From Paenibacillus ottowii (GTDB taxonomy: Bacteria > Bacillota > Bacilli > Paenibacillales > Paenibacillaceae), in NCBI RefSeq assembly GCF_006874425.1, contig NZ_VIJZ01000006.1, positions 267,055-331,054 of the forward strand: a stretch of DNA of 64,000 nt. Reading direction: 5' to 3'. The position numbers and the translations under genes were made by a program. Shown in pieces: positions 31,147-41,514 of this stretch. Position 1 is the first letter of the stretch; every line of letters begins with the position of its first letter. Below the pieces are notes generated by a model. It ran no database searches, was not told the origin of the DNA, and saw only the letters and a program-made list of their open reading frames with translations.

Positions 31147-31850
31147 TTACTTGATCGTCTTAAATTCATATCCCTGTTTTTTTAAATAGCTAATGATTTC
31201 AGGCAAGGCTTTGGCTGTTTCTTCCTTCCCATAAGTGTCATGCATGAGCACCACTGCTTTTTCTCTATTCCCCATATTCCTCATGAATTCGCTAATTAAT
31301 TGTTCAGCATTTTTAGGTGCACCTTCTGCATCTTTAGGTAACACGTTCCAGTCAATCTGATGATAATCCTTATCACGTAAAGCTTTGTCCAGCACTTCCA
31401 TACCATTGGGATCGTTTCTCTGCCATGTCATATGACCGCCCGGAAATCGAATCACCCTTGTCGAAAAGTCCTGCCCCAATACTTGCTTTAAAATAACCGT
31501 AGTCATGGGAGTAGGTATGATTTCCGATCGCATGTCCTTCCCTAATCAATCTTTTTGTTATTTTCTTAGTCACTTCATTTTCCTCTACTGCTTTTCCTAC
31601 TAAAAAAAACGTTGCTTTCACATTCTCTTCTTTAAGAATATCTAATATTTTAGGCGTTACGGTAATCGAAGGACCATCATCAAAAGATAAATAGACTACT
31701 TTTTTACCGTTGATCCCCTCAGGTCGCTGCCCTTGCATTTGCTGGTTTAAGTACTTTTCAACAAATGCTGCATCTTCACACCCGGAACATTTTGTAGAGA
31801 AGATTCGTTCCCTTTGGATTTGTTATTTAGTTTGTCGTTGTTCCTCCAAA
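31147..31850 (-). pseudogene. Broken polysaccharide deacetylase (NodB/CE4)
   Basis: All five CE4 motifs survive but are split. SFDDGPS and HTYSH are in one frame (31373-31738); RFPGG, the IDWNV segment and VLMHDT are in another (31147-31533). The break near 31505 also removes an expected 20-30 residues between HDYGY and QVLGQDF. A second shift near 31775 separates the N-terminal part, and no signal peptide or start remains. Family members deacetylate peptidoglycan or chitin-like polymers. Confidence 0.8.
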
Positions 31851-31897
31851 ATCTAGAAGCAGTTCACGTTTTATGTTGCGACCATCTGCCTATTCAA

Positions 31898-33112
31898 TTA
31901 TTCGTATCTCAATGCATCTATTGGTTTTAATCTTGCTGCTTTATAAGCCGGGTATACCCCAAATAGAATACCTGTGCCTGCAGAGCTAAGAAACGAGTAT
32001 AGGATCGGCGAGATTGTAAATTCAATAGTCATGTGTGTCGTTGCTTCGATAATTTTGGAGGCGCCTATGCCTGTAACAACCCCGAGCATTCCCCCCAGTA
32101 GACCAAAAATGACAGCTTCGGACAGGAATTGAACCATAATATCTCTCGGCTTGGCACCGATGGCTTTTCGAATGCCGATTTCTTTCGTACGCTCTATAAC
32201 CGATACCATCATAATATTCATAATTCCAATTCCCCCAACCACGAGCGAGATCGCCGCTACACCTCCCAGCAAGCTGGTCATAATATTATCTACACCGGAT
32301 GCTGCACCTGCTGCTTCGGACAGGCTCATCACTTGAAATTGATCCGGTTCCGAAGGTTTTAGCTGATGCGTCACACGCAAGCTTTCCAATATGTCTGATT
32401 GAGCCTGGTTCATCAAGCCCGGTGACTTGGCGGATACCTCCAGACCAGTAATGTTTTTCTCCCCCAGACGGTTCATCATGGTTGTAGCCGGGATATAAAT
32501 TTGATCATTTGTACTGTAGCTAAACTTCGAAACAGGCTGAGGATTCAATACTCCGATCACTTTGAAAGGGATCTGTTTAATTTGAAACGTTCGTCCCAAT
32601 ACGCCTTTGGTATCTCCACCAAAAAGACGTACAACCGCTTGGCTTTCCAGAATGGCAACATTCCTACGTTTATCCATCTCATCGTTGGTAAATGTTCTAC
32701 CCCCGGTAAAGGAAAACTTTTCAGTCTTATAAAATGAAGCAGATGTCCCTACAATGGTTGCATTATAGTTATATCGCCCCCATGCAGCTTTTGAACTGCT
32801 TGAAATGCGGGGCATCATTGCTGCAATCGAACTCTTTTGCTCCAATGCCTCGACATCTGTCCACGTAAATGAGGGCAAGGTATCCTGATTTATTTCTTCC
32901 TCAGTCATTGGCATGACGGGAGCAACCGTAAGCACGTTATTCCCTAACTTATTGATTTCCTCCTTAATACTGGCCTTTGAGCCATTCCCGATGGCCATAA
33001 TGGCAACCACCGCTGCCACTCCGATAATAATACCGAGTAACGTTAAAAAGGAGCGCATCTTGTTGGTAGTTAAGCTATTCATCGATATACGGATCGTTTC
33101 CATCAAATTCAT
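31898..33112 (-). CDS. MacB-type ABC transporter permease
   Basis: This 404-residue permease has an N-terminal span (residues 20-42), a large extracytoplasmic MacB_PCD domain and three C-terminal FtsX spans ([28 protein letters not shown] is at the first). It probably works mechanically with the adaptor and ATPase upstream to expel a peptide, antibiotic or lipid. It starts at ATG 33112, overlapping the ATPase stop by 4 bases. It is last of the four-gene operon. Confidence 0.88.
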   Translation of the reverse strand: MNLMETIRISMNSLTTNKMRSFLTLLGIIIGVAAVVAIMAIGNGSKASIKEEINKLGNNVLTVAPVMPMTEEEINQDTLPSFTWTDVEALEQKSSIAAMMPRISSSSKAAWGRYNYNATIVGTSASFYKTEKFSFTGGRTFTNDEMDKRRNVAILESQAVVRLFGGDTKGVLGRTFQIKQIPFKVIGVLNPQPVSKFSYSTNDQIYIPATTMMNRLGEKNITGLEVSAKSPGLMNQAQSDILESLRVTHQLKPSEPDQFQVMSLSEAAGAASGVDNIMTSLLGGVAAISLVVGGIGIMNIMMVSVIERTKEIGIRKAIGAKPRDIMVQFLSEAVIFGLLGGMLGVVTGIGASKIIEATTHMTIEFTISPILYSFLSSAGTGILFGVYPAYKAARLKPIDALRYE

Positions 33113-33846
33113 AGACTTACCACCCTTGATGAAATTCGTCTATTCTTAATCGGCTCATCTCGCTCAATGTTACCATCCCGAAAGCTGATCAATCGTTTGG
33201 CATATTCCGCTATTTCCAGTTCATGAGTAACCAGAACAATGGTTTTTCCTTGCTCATTCAAGCCTTGGAACAGCTCCATAATCTCGATGCTTGTTTTCGT
33301 GTCCAGTGCGCCCGTAGGCTCATCCGCCAGCAGAATGACCGGATGATTCACCAAGGCTCGGGCGATGGAAACCCGCTGCTGCTGACCGCCAGAGAGCTCA
33401 TTAGGCTTGTTATACATCCGTTCTGCAAGACCCACCATCCGAAGCGCCTCTATAGCTCTTTCCCGACGCTCCTTGGCAGGAACACCTGCATACATCATAG
33501 GCAGCTCCACATTTGCTAAAGCTGTAGTACGAGGCAGCAGATAAAATTTCTGAAATACAAAACCTAGCTTCTCATTTCTAATCTCCGAAAGTTCATTTTC
33601 ACGAGCATCTAATATGGAATATCCATCCAGGTAGTATTTACCTGTATCCGGATGATCCAGACAACCAATGACATTCATCATGGTGGACTTGCCTGAACCA
33701 GAGGGTCCCATGATAGCCACAAACTCACCTTCGTTAATAGATAAGTTCACACTGCGTAGAGCTTGAATCTCCTGCCCGCCTACCTCATATCTTTTTTTCA
33801 ATTCTTTAATTTCAATCACGGTTTTATTGGATTGCGTTTCGCTCAT
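33109..33846 (-). CDS. MacB-type ABC transporter ATPase
   Basis: This 245-residue ATPase has Walker [10 protein letters not shown] (near residue 43), signature LSGGQQQR and Walker [14 protein letters not shown]. It belongs to the LolD/MacB group. The ATG overlaps the adaptor stop (ATGA) and the permease start overlaps its own stop, so the three are tightly coupled. Confidence 0.94.
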   Translation of the reverse strand: MSETQSNKTVIEIKELKKRYEVGGQEIQALRSVNLSINEGEFVAIMGPSGSGKSTMMNVIGCLDHPDTGKYYLDGYSILDARENELSEIRNEKLGFVFQKFYLLPRTTALANVELPMMYAGVPAKERRERAIEALRMVGLAERMYNKPNELSGGQQQRVSIARALVNHPVILLADEPTGALDTKTSIEIMELFQGLNEQGKTIVLVTHELEIAEYAKRLISFRDGNIERDEPIKNRRISSRVVSL

Positions 33847-35303
33847 TGTGCCTGCCCCCCTCCACTGCCATTCGGGTCAGCACTGCTGTTCTGAGGAGGA
33901 ATCACAATGGTTTCACCTTCTTTGACACCGGATTTGATTTCGGCCTGATCGGCTGTGTAGACACCCAGTTTCACCGGTCTAAACTCATAATCCGCTGGAT
34001 TCGCCGCGTTCTTCGCCACATATACTCCATCCACACCGCCTTCAGACCTCAAGGCATACAATGGTACAGACAGCGCATTTTTGTGTTCAGCTAATAGTAG
34101 GGATACATCCATATTCATCCCCGGTTGCAGCCTTATGTTTTGGCTATCCAAAGACAATTCAATTTTGTATGTAGTCACATTGGATTCCGTCACCGGTTCT
34201 GGTGAAACAAAGCGTACTTCGCCTTTAAATGGTTTGTCTGGGAATGAATTCGAGTGCATTGTCGCCTGAAGTCCAGTCTTCAATTTAGCAATATCACTTT
34301 CGTTAACCTTGGCAAGAACCTTCATAACCCCTGTGTTGGAGTTATTCATGACAATAAAAGGTGCAGTAGGACTAGTGCCTACATCGCCGTTGACCTTCAA
34401 AATGATTCCGTCCCACGGCGCCGTAACCTGCAATTTACTCAAAACACTTTTCTTCTGCTCTAGTGCCGTTTCAGCCTGCAATAAAGAAGCTTGTGCAGAT
34501 TGGATGTTGGAAACTTCAGGCGGGGACTGGGCAGCCTTTAATTGTATTAAGGCTGTTTTATAGCCCATTTCCGCCTCTTCGATCGCCTCAGTTTGCTTGG
34601 TCTGTGCTTTCTTGTATTGCAGCTCCGCATTGCTCATATCCAGTTTTGCCTTGTCCAGATTTTGCTTGGCTGTCGCCAGGTCACTTTCTGCAGCCGCATC
34701 ATTCTGAACCAGATAAGCCTGGTCATCATAATCCTTTTGGGCTTTATCCAAAGTCACCTTGGCTGCCTCCTTTTGTGCAGCAGCTTCCTCTAATTCCATC
34801 GCGTTCTTGGCTGTTTTAATCGCCATCTGCGCCTTCAAGACATTGGCTTTCTGTAACTCGATATCATTGGGCTTGGGTCCGCGCTTGGCTTCTTCCAGTT
34901 TGGCCCTTGCAATCGCGACATTGGATTCGGCATCCTTAATTTGCAGCCTAGCGTCCGAATCATCTAATCGTGCTAGAACCTGACCTGCTTTAACGCTATC
35001 CCCTGCTTTGACATTGACAGCGATGAGTTTGGCACCCTCGACATTTGTAAAATTAATATTTACTTCCTTGGACGCCTGAACGGTTCCAGTCACGGCAAGC
35101 GACTCGGTTATGTTAGCTTTCTGTACCTGTACCACCTGGTTCGCCGGAGCCTCCACAGGCTTTCCCTGATCCCTTTTCATGTAGAGCGTACCGCCAATTC
35201 CCGCTATAATGAGCAAGACCAGAATACCTATGCTCCTTTTCACTCTTCTTTTTTTTCTTAATACTTGTAATGAATCTTTATCTTTCTTTTCTGTTTCCGA
35301 CAA
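33843..35303 (-). CDS. MacA/HlyD-type efflux adaptor
   Basis: This 486-residue protein has one N-terminal span (SIGILVLLIIAGIGGTLYM), two lipoyl half-motifs and a long Ala/Lys/Glu/Gln-rich coiled-coil hairpin (about residues 130-270). Beta-barrel and membrane-proximal domains follow. The coiled coil is much longer than in YknX-type adaptors, as if meant to reach a partner. The start is TTG with AAGGGGAT upstream. It follows the TolC-like gene. Confidence 0.88.
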   Translation of the reverse strand: MSETEKKDKDSLQVLRKKRRVKRSIGILVLLIIAGIGGTLYMKRDQGKPVEAPANQVVQVQKANITESLAVTGTVQASKEVNINFTNVEGAKLIAVNVKAGDSVKAGQVLARLDDSDARLQIKDAESNVAIARAKLEEAKRGPKPNDIELQKANVLKAQMAIKTAKNAMELEEAAAQKEAAKVTLDKAQKDYDDQAYLVQNDAAAESDLATAKQNLDKAKLDMSNAELQYKKAQTKQTEAIEEAEMGYKTALIQLKAAQSPPEVSNIQSAQASLLQAETALEQKKSVLSKLQVTAPWDGIILKVNGDVGTSPTAPFIVMNNSNTGVMKVLAKVNESDIAKLKTGLQATMHSNSFPDKPFKGEVRFVSPEPVTESNVTTYKIELSLDSQNIRLQPGMNMDVSLLLAEHKNALSVPLYALRSEGGVDGVYVAKNAANPADYEFRPVKLGVYTADQAEIKSGVKEGETIVIPPQNSSADPNGSGGGQAQ

Positions 35304-35338
35304 TGTTATATCCCCTTAAATAGTATTTTTTCCAAATC

Positions 35339-36448
35339 CTATACACTCCACGGCTTGTTTAAAGCATGTTGCAGTAGCGTCATTTGAACAACGAGCTCAT
35401 CCATATTCCGTTCAATTTGCTTTACTTTCAACTGATTTGTAGCGACCTCCGTGCCCGTAGCAAACCCACGTTCCTTTCTTTTGCGAGAAATATCCAACAC
35501 TTTATTAAGGTTCTGTAGATTACTTCGCATTTGCTCGTATTGTTCTTCATTTTGCTGTAAGTTAAAGTACATACTCTTCAGTGTTTCTGCTAGTTGATCC
35601 TTGGTATTTTCCAGCCCGCCTTCTGCTGAATCTACATCAATCTGCTTAATCTCATAATCATCAGTTCCTGAATTCCAGGTGTAATATTTAATTTCCATTT
35701 TGGCCAGCTTGACTGCCTCCTCCTGTCTCCATACTGAAGGACTCGCCGAGATGGCACGCGTCACCAGCGTATCCAAATCCGTGTTATCCATCTTCCGGTA
35801 AACTGGCCGATCCACCAGTTCATATAACGTTCCTTGGGACTGCCCCATTTGTGTATTAAGGGAGTCTAGCGCTTTTTGCAGCGCAGCTTTTGCAATGTCT
35901 ACATTTTTTTGAGCCTCTATACGAGTCTGAATAATCGTACCTCGATCACCTGGAGAAATTTTTCCACGGTTGGCCTTCGCTTCAGCAGCTTTTTCTTCCA
36001 ATTGCGCGAGCAAAAGTGCATCCTCACTACTCTTGACTTTGTTATCAGCCAGAAGTACGTCATAATAGTTTTTAATGGCAGCGTAGTCTGTCTGATCTTG
36101 GGCAAGTTCGATTTGCTTTTTGGATTCCAAATAAGAAACTGTCGATGAGGCATACCCCTTCCATGCTGAACTACTAGCCGCATCTTCTTCACTGTTGCCT
36201 TGACCTGCCGGAATGAAATCCAGATTCTTGCCTGCATTTTTCAGCATAATTCGGTTACGATCTATCGTTTGCTGGGCTTCCCTCAAGTTAAAGCTATTGG
36301 ATCGTGCCCATTGCTGGGCTTGATTCAGTGTTAATTTCACACTCGCTTTGCTAATCTGCTGCTGCGCCTCCTCTGCTTGAACAAAGGACGCTGATAAAGA
36401 ACTAGCCGACAAGGCGAGCAGCAATAAAATGAACATACGTTTTTTCAT
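35339..36448 (-). CDS. TolC-family (outer-membrane efflux-like) protein
   Basis: This 369-residue exported protein has a signal peptide (MKKRMFILLLLALS, SFVQA|EE) and a long helical body rich in Gln, Glu and Ala with the repeated heptads of OEP/TolC-family proteins (LTLNQAQQWARSNS at the start of repeat 1). In diderms this family forms outer-membrane tunnels; what it does in a monoderm is not known. ATG at 36448 has GTGGGGAT upstream. It is first of the operon tolC-like, macA-like, macB-ATPase, macB-permease. Confidence 0.75.
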   Translation of the reverse strand: MKKRMFILLLLALSASSLSASFVQAEEAQQQISKASVKLTLNQAQQWARSNSFNLREAQQTIDRNRIMLKNAGKNLDFIPAGQGNSEEDAASSSAWKGYASSTVSYLESKKQIELAQDQTDYAAIKNYYDVLLADNKVKSSEDALLLAQLEEKAAEAKANRGKISPGDRGTIIQTRIEAQKNVDIAKAALQKALDSLNTQMGQSQGTLYELVDRPVYRKMDNTDLDTLVTRAISASPSVWRQEEAVKLAKMEIKYYTWNSGTDDYEIKQIDVDSAEGGLENTKDQLAETLKSMYFNLQQNEEQYEQMRSNLQNLNKVLDISRKRKERGFATGTEVATNQLKVKQIERNMDELVVQMTLLQHALNKPWSV

Positions 36449-36630
36449 AGATATCCCCACTTTAAAAATATGGTAACGACTCAAATTAGTTTATTAATAT
36501 GTTGTTATATGAATTGCATGTTTTCTTCTGTATCCCACTTGAGACCTTACCTTCTATTCGGTGCAAAATTCCAGAAAGGAGGAACACCGTCCTGCCCTTC
36601 TGCAACTTTTCACACACAACGTACCGTTCC

Positions 36631-38643
36631 TTATAGTATCTTTAAATCTAATTGACGAAGATACAGAGAACGTACAATAAGAAAAGAAAGAAATTGGATG
36701 GCCCAGAAGCACAGCATAATCTGAATCAGCGTAAGATGAACGGGTACTCCATATACTCCAGATGGTTCTGACATCACTATACAAAGGACTATCCCTAAAG
36801 TTGATACGATTAATGGCAGAAGAAACAGGAAAGCAATTTGTCTGGAAGCCGATTGTCTCATTTCCCTTGAGTTTAGTCCGATTTTTGATAAAGCTCGGTA
36901 TATTTCTTCATCTCGCTGAAGATCTACATACAATCTGAAATACAACAGGCTTACCGTACTAGCCAACATAATAATGGCGATAAATCCGCCAATAAATTCA
37001 CTAATAACCAGATCCATTTCTGATGTTAAATAGTCGACGGCCCTAGAGTTAAGCACCCCTTTATTCACCTTGTTGGCCAACACGGAATACAACCATACCT
37101 CCTGTTGAGTTTCAAAGGTTTCTAAGGAAAGCTGGCCATTCTTCCATTTTGGCACAAAATAATAAGTAGATTTATAGGCCAACGGATCATTGAAATACCG
37201 ATGTTCAATTAAATAGTCGTAAGTTCGATCAGAAACAACAAGTAGCCTTCCTAGTTCAGAGATGATATTTCCATCAAACTTCAGGTTATGATCTATCATC
37301 AGAGTATCCATAATCTGAAGATTCGTCATATGAGATTTCCCTTGCTTGTAAGTTAGCTTTTTTTCAAAAAAGGTTTTCTTTTCTTCGAAAGACATCCCGT
37401 CTGGATCGAAAAGGAAAAAGCCTTGATCCTCCCGAAGCGTAGGTACCTGTTTTAGCTTCTTAAACTTGGAAGCAAGTGCTTCATAGTTGGATTGTTTCAT
37501 TACAGGTACCATCTGTTCACGAAAGGGAAATATCAGTACTTCACTTTTCGAATAATCTACCCCAGCATGATGAAGACTTTGGTCAATCTCATTCTCGAGA
37601 TTTATGGAACTTACAGCATCAGAAAAAAATGCGAATGAATAAGACTGATCCCTAAAAAATCTTTTTTGCTGCTGCATAGAGTCAAAATTTGAAGCTGCTC
37701 CTACACAGAAAACGATAGAGATCAAGGTAATTAATGAGAAAAGCCCAGCGTTCTTCCTCATTTTATATGTGATCTCAGATAACCATAACAAACGCGATCC
37801 GCTCCAAGACCAGTTCCTGTTAGCTCTAAGCAATTGAATGAATAGTACACATGATTGAGTATAAAATAAGTAAACACCAAGAGATCCCATTACAACTGTA
37901 TATTTAAAGGTGTCTCCACCCGAATAGTGCAATATATAAAAGGAAAGGGTCCCTAAACGATACGGTGCTAGATAAATGTAAGGTGAAAAATCAAGCTTCA
38001 TTAAATATACAGCCGCTCCGATTAATACTATGGCAAGAATGGACAGACTCCATAAAGCTTTAGGCTCTTTGTTAAGCTGAGGAGCCTTGCTAAAAAGCTG
38101 CTGTAGTTTAAAACGTCGGATGAAAAACACAGACACAAGTGAGATCAATATAAACAAAAACATGAAACCGATTCCTGTAAAAACCAGTGCTTTCCAAGGA
38201 AAATAAAATCTTAAATATATTCCTGTGATTTTGGACCCCAAAAGCAGAAAAAACTTTGCTGAAACAAATCCCCCAATCATACCAGTAACCAATGATAAAA
38301 AGCCTATAATTAGATTTTCAAAAGCTATTAAAAAATATATTTGTCTATGACTTGCGCCTAAAATGGTGAGTATACCAAATTCTTTCTTACGTGCAGCAAC
38401 AAAGATATTGTTTGTGTATAATACGAAAAAAAAGGAAAATACAAAAATCAACAAATCCGCAACCTGTAATCCCTTTTTTACGTTAGCTGCTGTGATTACA
38501 TTCGAGACATCCGGGTGAAAAATAAATACCGCATATACAAAAAAAATCGTAATCATCAAGGAGCTACTTAAATAATAAGGAACGTAAGCACGCGCATTGC
38601 GTTTGAGATTATTCCATGCTAACAGACGAAAGCTCATGTGCAT
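36631..38643 (-). CDS. bceB: Bce-type ABC transporter permease
   Basis: This 670-residue permease has ten spans with a large extracytoplasmic domain of about 200 residues between spans 7 and 8, the BceB layout that recognises peptide antibiotics and passes the signal to the kinase. FtsX-type segments occur twice. It starts at ATG 38643 (a second ATG two codons on is possible) and overlaps bceA by 35 bases. Confidence 0.88.
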   Translation of the reverse strand: MHMSFRLLAWNNLKRNARAYVPYYLSSSLMITIFFVYAVFIFHPDVSNVITAANVKKGLQVADLLIFVFSFFFVLYTNNIFVAARKKEFGILTILGASHRQIYFLIAFENLIIGFLSLVTGMIGGFVSAKFFLLLGSKITGIYLRFYFPWKALVFTGIGFMFLFILISLVSVFFIRRFKLQQLFSKAPQLNKEPKALWSLSILAIVLIGAAVYLMKLDFSPYIYLAPYRLGTLSFYILHYSGGDTFKYTVVMGSLGVYLFYTQSCVLFIQLLRANRNWSWSGSRLLWLSEITYKMRKNAGLFSLITLISIVFCVGAASNFDSMQQQKRFFRDQSYSFAFFSDAVSSINLENEIDQSLHHAGVDYSKSEVLIFPFREQMVPVMKQSNYEALASKFKKLKQVPTLREDQGFFLFDPDGMSFEEKKTFFEKKLTYKQGKSHMTNLQIMDTLMIDHNLKFDGNIISELGRLLVVSDRTYDYLIEHRYFNDPLAYKSTYYFVPKWKNGQLSLETFETQQEVWLYSVLANKVNKGVLNSRAVDYLTSEMDLVISEFIGGFIAIIMLASTVSLLYFRLYVDLQRDEEIYRALSKIGLNSREMRQSASRQIAFLFLLPLIVSTLGIVLCIVMSEPSGVYGVPVHLTLIQIMLCFWAIQFLSFLIVRSLYLRQLDLKIL

Positions 38644-39388
38644 GTCTACTTCCCCCCAAAAAGGAGAGCATATCTATGATTTCCTGAAAAAATATTTGCT
38701 GACTATGACTACGACGGATTTCATTATATAACTCACCATCTTTAATAAAAATGACCCGGTCGCAATAGCTGGCTTCCAAGGCGCCGTGTGTTACCAGCAC
38801 AATTGTAGAATAGTCTACACGGTGGATAAGGCTCAGCATTTCCATTACAACTCGCGAAGACTTGGAATCGAGATTTCCGGTTGGTTCATCTGCAAGCAGG
38901 AGCGAAGGAGAATGAATCATAGCCCTGCCTATGGCTGCACGTTGTTTTTGTCCCCCCGACACCTCATAAGGCCGTTTGTCCAAAACGTCTGTAATATCCA
39001 GTTTTTTCGCTACTTCTTCCAGTTTGTGCTCCATTTCCTTTAACCCTTTTTTATTCAGCATCAGAGGAAACAGTATGTTCTCTCCCAAAGTGAGGGTTTC
39101 CAGCAAATTATAGTCTTGAAATACAAGCCCCAGTTCTTTGCGGCGAAATAAAGCCAGCTTATCCTTCTTGAGCAGATGTGGAATTTCCCCTTTAATGCTA
39201 ACCTCGCCAGAAGTCGGCATATCAATGGTCGAAATCATATTTAATAATGTTGTCTTCCCACTACCAGACGGACCCATAATGCCAACAAACTCACCTTGTT
39301 GAATCGTTAAATGGATATTGTTGAGGGCTCGGTGGGGAACCTTACCATAGTATATTTTGGTGACTTGATCCATTCGTACAATCTCCAT
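38609..39388 (-). CDS. bceA: Bce-type ABC transporter ATPase
   Basis: This 259-residue ATPase has Walker A GPSGSGKTT, signature VSGGQKQR and Walker [12 protein letters not shown]. With BceB it forms the peptide-antibiotic detoxification and sensing complex. AAAGGAATGG precedes the ATG. A dyad operator and promoter lie just upstream, so bceAB can be induced separately from bceRS. Confidence 0.93.
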   Translation of the reverse strand: MEIVRMDQVTKIYYGKVPHRALNNIHLTIQQGEFVGIMGPSGSGKTTLLNMISTIDMPTSGEVSIKGEIPHLLKKDKLALFRRKELGLVFQDYNLLETLTLGENILFPLMLNKKGLKEMEHKLEEVAKKLDITDVLDKRPYEVSGGQKQRAAIGRAMIHSPSLLLADEPTGNLDSKSSRVVMEMLSLIHRVDYSTIVLVTHGALEASYCDRVIFIKDGELYNEIRRSHSQQIFFQEIIDMLSFLGGSRHAHELSSVSME

Positions 39389-39417
39389 CGTCCATTCCTT
39401 TCTTTTTCTATGTTATG

Positions 39418-39485
39418 ATCATAATCCATCCGAATCAGAGCGTCGATCGATTAACCTTACAAAAACCTTAAATGTGTTGTAAGGT
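39418..39485 (-). promoter_or_regulatory. bceAB promoter with BceR-like dyad operator
   Basis: AACCTTACAA and TTGTAAGGTT (39453-39484) form an inverted repeat. A -10 box TATGAT (39418-39423) lies 31 bases downstream on the minus strand, and no good -35 is visible, as expected for an activated promoter. A near-identical dyad occurs at 41553-41580. Confidence 0.75.
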
Positions 39486-39488
39486 TTC

Positions 39489-40475
39489 TTATGGGTGTAT
39501 GGGAAATAGAATTTCAACCGTCGTTCCTTCACCCACCGTCGATTGGAGTTGAATGTCATGATTCAGCCTTTTGCAGATTTCTGCCACCAAATAGAGCCCC
39601 ATCCCGGTAGATTCACTATACTTCCGTCCGTTTTCACCTGTGTAATAAGCCTCAAATACCCGCTCTATATCTTTTTTAGGGATACCAATCCCCTCGTCCT
39701 GCACTTTCAGCACAATCACATGATCTCTTACGTCAGATATCAATTTCAGGCTGTGGGCATGACCTGAAGAGTACTTCACCGCATTGGTCACCAATTGATT
39801 AATGATAAATCTTAGCCATTTGGCATCGGTAATCACATTCAACTGCTCGTCCACTTCATTGGAAGGATAAATTTCATTGCGGATCAATAATCTTTTGTTA
39901 TCATAAATCACTTCACCAACCAGCTTTCGTAATACAACAGGCTCCACATGAAAGTCTGGTTCAAAGGATTCCAATCGTGACATATACAAAATCATATCTA
40001 GTCCTTTGCCCATCCGATCAATCTCATCGTGAATCTGATCCGACTCGGGATCTATTTTTCCTCTGAGAATTAAATGAATTACAGATAAGGGCGTTTTCAT
40101 TTGATGGACCCACTGATTTATAAACGTAATGTGATCACGCTGCTGATGCTCTAATTGATGAATTCGAGACTGGTACAATCGGTAAAATTGTAAAAGCAAA
40201 TGCTGTAAAGCAGAGGCTAACGGATTAAGTACCTTCATCTGAATAAGCTCATCTAAATCTCTAATGTTAGCAGTGGATAATATTTGGTATAAACCAGAAT
40301 ACATGACGTACCGGAATAGCAAATAGACCAGCAATAGGATGAACCCAAAAAATACCGAATACAGGGCCGTCGACAAGTTACTATAACCATCCATCCAGTA
40401 AATACTCAGCACAAGAAAAAGTTGGATAATATTAAAAAGGATCATAGAAAAATGATCACGCCAAAACAGCTTCAC
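39489..40475 (-). CDS. bceS: BceS-type intramembrane-sensing histidine kinase
   Basis: This 328-residue kinase has two closely spaced N-terminal spans (residues 9-26 and 36-57) with almost no extracellular loop, so it cannot sense ligand alone and relies on BceAB. Phospho-acceptor His124 lies in WVHQMKTPLSVIH, with GMGLYLVAEICKRL in the ATPase domain. The start is GTG, overlapping the bceR stop by 4 bases, with GAGGAGG upstream. Confidence 0.92.
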   Translation of the reverse strand: MKLFWRDHFSMILFNIIQLFLVLSIYWMDGYSNLSTALYSVFFGFILLLVYLLFRYVMYSGLYQILSTANIRDLDELIQMKVLNPLASALQHLLLQFYRLYQSRIHQLEHQQRDHITFINQWVHQMKTPLSVIHLILRGKIDPESDQIHDEIDRMGKGLDMILYMSRLESFEPDFHVEPVVLRKLVGEVIYDNKRLLIRNEIYPSNEVDEQLNVITDAKWLRFIINQLVTNAVKYSSGHAHSLKLISDVRDHVIVLKVQDEGIGIPKKDIERVFEAYYTGENGRKYSESTGMGLYLVAEICKRLNHDIQLQSTVGEGTTVEILFPIHP

Positions 40476-41173
40476 TGTTCTTCCTCCTCAGTCAAGTGCA
40501 GCCGATATCCAGCTCCTCTAACCGTTTCTATAATATCCTCCAGCCCCAACTCAGCCAGCTTTTTACGGACACGAGTAACATAAACATTCAGTGTGTTTTC
40601 GCCTACATATTGGTAATCGTCCCATAAAGCCTCTAAGAGATGAACTCTCCCTACAACCTGCTTGGGATATGTCATCAACAGCTCCAGCAGTGCAGCTTCT
40701 TTATGGCTCATTTCTACCTGCTTGTCATAAAACACCAGCTCCATAGTATCAGGGTATAAAGTCAAGCCTGACACTGTTATGGAGTGTGTTTTTTGGGCAA
40801 CTGCATATAAACCATAGGCACGTCGCAGATTGCTTTCTACTTTGGCTAACAGTACTTCGGGATGAAACGGTTTGGTAATGTAGTCATCAGCTCCGTTTTG
40901 CAAAGCTATGACCTGATCCATTTTATCGTCACGCGCGGATACAAACAGGATGGGACAAGTAGATTGAGTACGAATTTGCCTGCACCAATAAAAACCATCA
41001 AACCGAGGTAAATTCACATCCAGTATGACCAAATCAGGCTTTACCTCCTGGAAAGTACCCAATACTTGATCAAAATTTGAAACGACAACTCCCTGATAAC
41101 CATATTTCTCAAGATAGGATTGGAGTAAGGAGCTAATTTGAGGGTCATCTTCTACGATTAATATTTTATGCAT
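40472..41173 (-). CDS. bceR: BceR-type response regulator
   Basis: This 233-residue OmpR-family regulator has phospho-acceptor Asp52 (LVILDVNLP) and a C-terminal winged helix (ENTLNVYVTRVRKKL). It is expected to bind the TTACAA/TTGTAA dyads at 39455 and 41553 and turn on bceAB and the small membrane gene. AGAAGG lies upstream of the ATG. Confidence 0.92.
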   Translation of the reverse strand: MHKILIVEDDPQISSLLQSYLEKYGYQGVVVSNFDQVLGTFQEVKPDLVILDVNLPRFDGFYWCRQIRTQSTCPILFVSARDDKMDQVIALQNGADDYITKPFHPEVLLAKVESNLRRAYGLYAVAQKTHSITVSGLTLYPDTMELVFYDKQVEMSHKEAALLELLMTYPKQVVGRVHLLEALWDDYQYVGENTLNVYVTRVRKKLAELGLEDIIETVRGAGYRLHLTEEEEQ

Positions 41174-41221
41174 CGTGTTTTCTACCTTCTTAGTGCTTAA
41201 ATTTTAAATAACATAATTTTC

Positions 41222-41250
41222 TCTATATCATGCCTTGATTTGATTGTCTA
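41222..41250 (-). promoter_or_regulatory. Sigma-A-like promoter of bceRS
   Basis: TAGACA (41245-41250) and TATAGA (41222-41227) lie 17 bases apart on the minus strand, about 50 bases upstream of bceR. Confidence 0.6.
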
Positions 41251-41286
41251 AGCAATAACAATAATCGAATTCCCTTTAATTGCAGC

Positions 41287-41478
41287 TTAGGAGGATTTCA
41301 TGGTGTAAATCGAATCCCGAATGATATGCATGGTGCCAAATACCATAGTGGTTAACAGGATAATTATAATGGCGATAACTATGACTGTAATTAGGATCCC
41401 TTTATAGTTTTTTAACGTTTTATTACAACTTAATTTGGACTTCCATACTTCTTTGATTTTATGCTTTGCATATTTCAT
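41287..41478 (-). CDS. Small single-span membrane protein of the Bce module
   Basis: This 63-residue protein has a basic N-terminus (about nine Lys in 27 residues), one strong span (ILITVIVIAIIIILLTTMV) and a short outer tail. The family is not recognised. Its promoter carries the same dyad as bceAB at the same distance from the -10, so it probably belongs to the BceR regulon. AAGGAGAG lies somewhat far upstream of the ATG, and AAGTGAG is closer. Confidence 0.7.
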   Translation of the reverse strand: MKYAKHKIKEVWKSKLSCNKTLKNYKGILITVIVIAIIIILLTTMVFGTMHIIRDSIYTMKSS

Positions 41479-41514
41479 ATTTTGCTCACTTCTCTCCTTG
41501 GCTCGCTATTTTTC

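Noticed and set aside
28390..31850. Frame breaks explained only by sequencing error
   Set aside because: Single-base shifts could be errors, but three deletions that remove tens of codons, two of them joining different genes, cannot. The single-base calls at 28483 and 31071 stay open to doubt.
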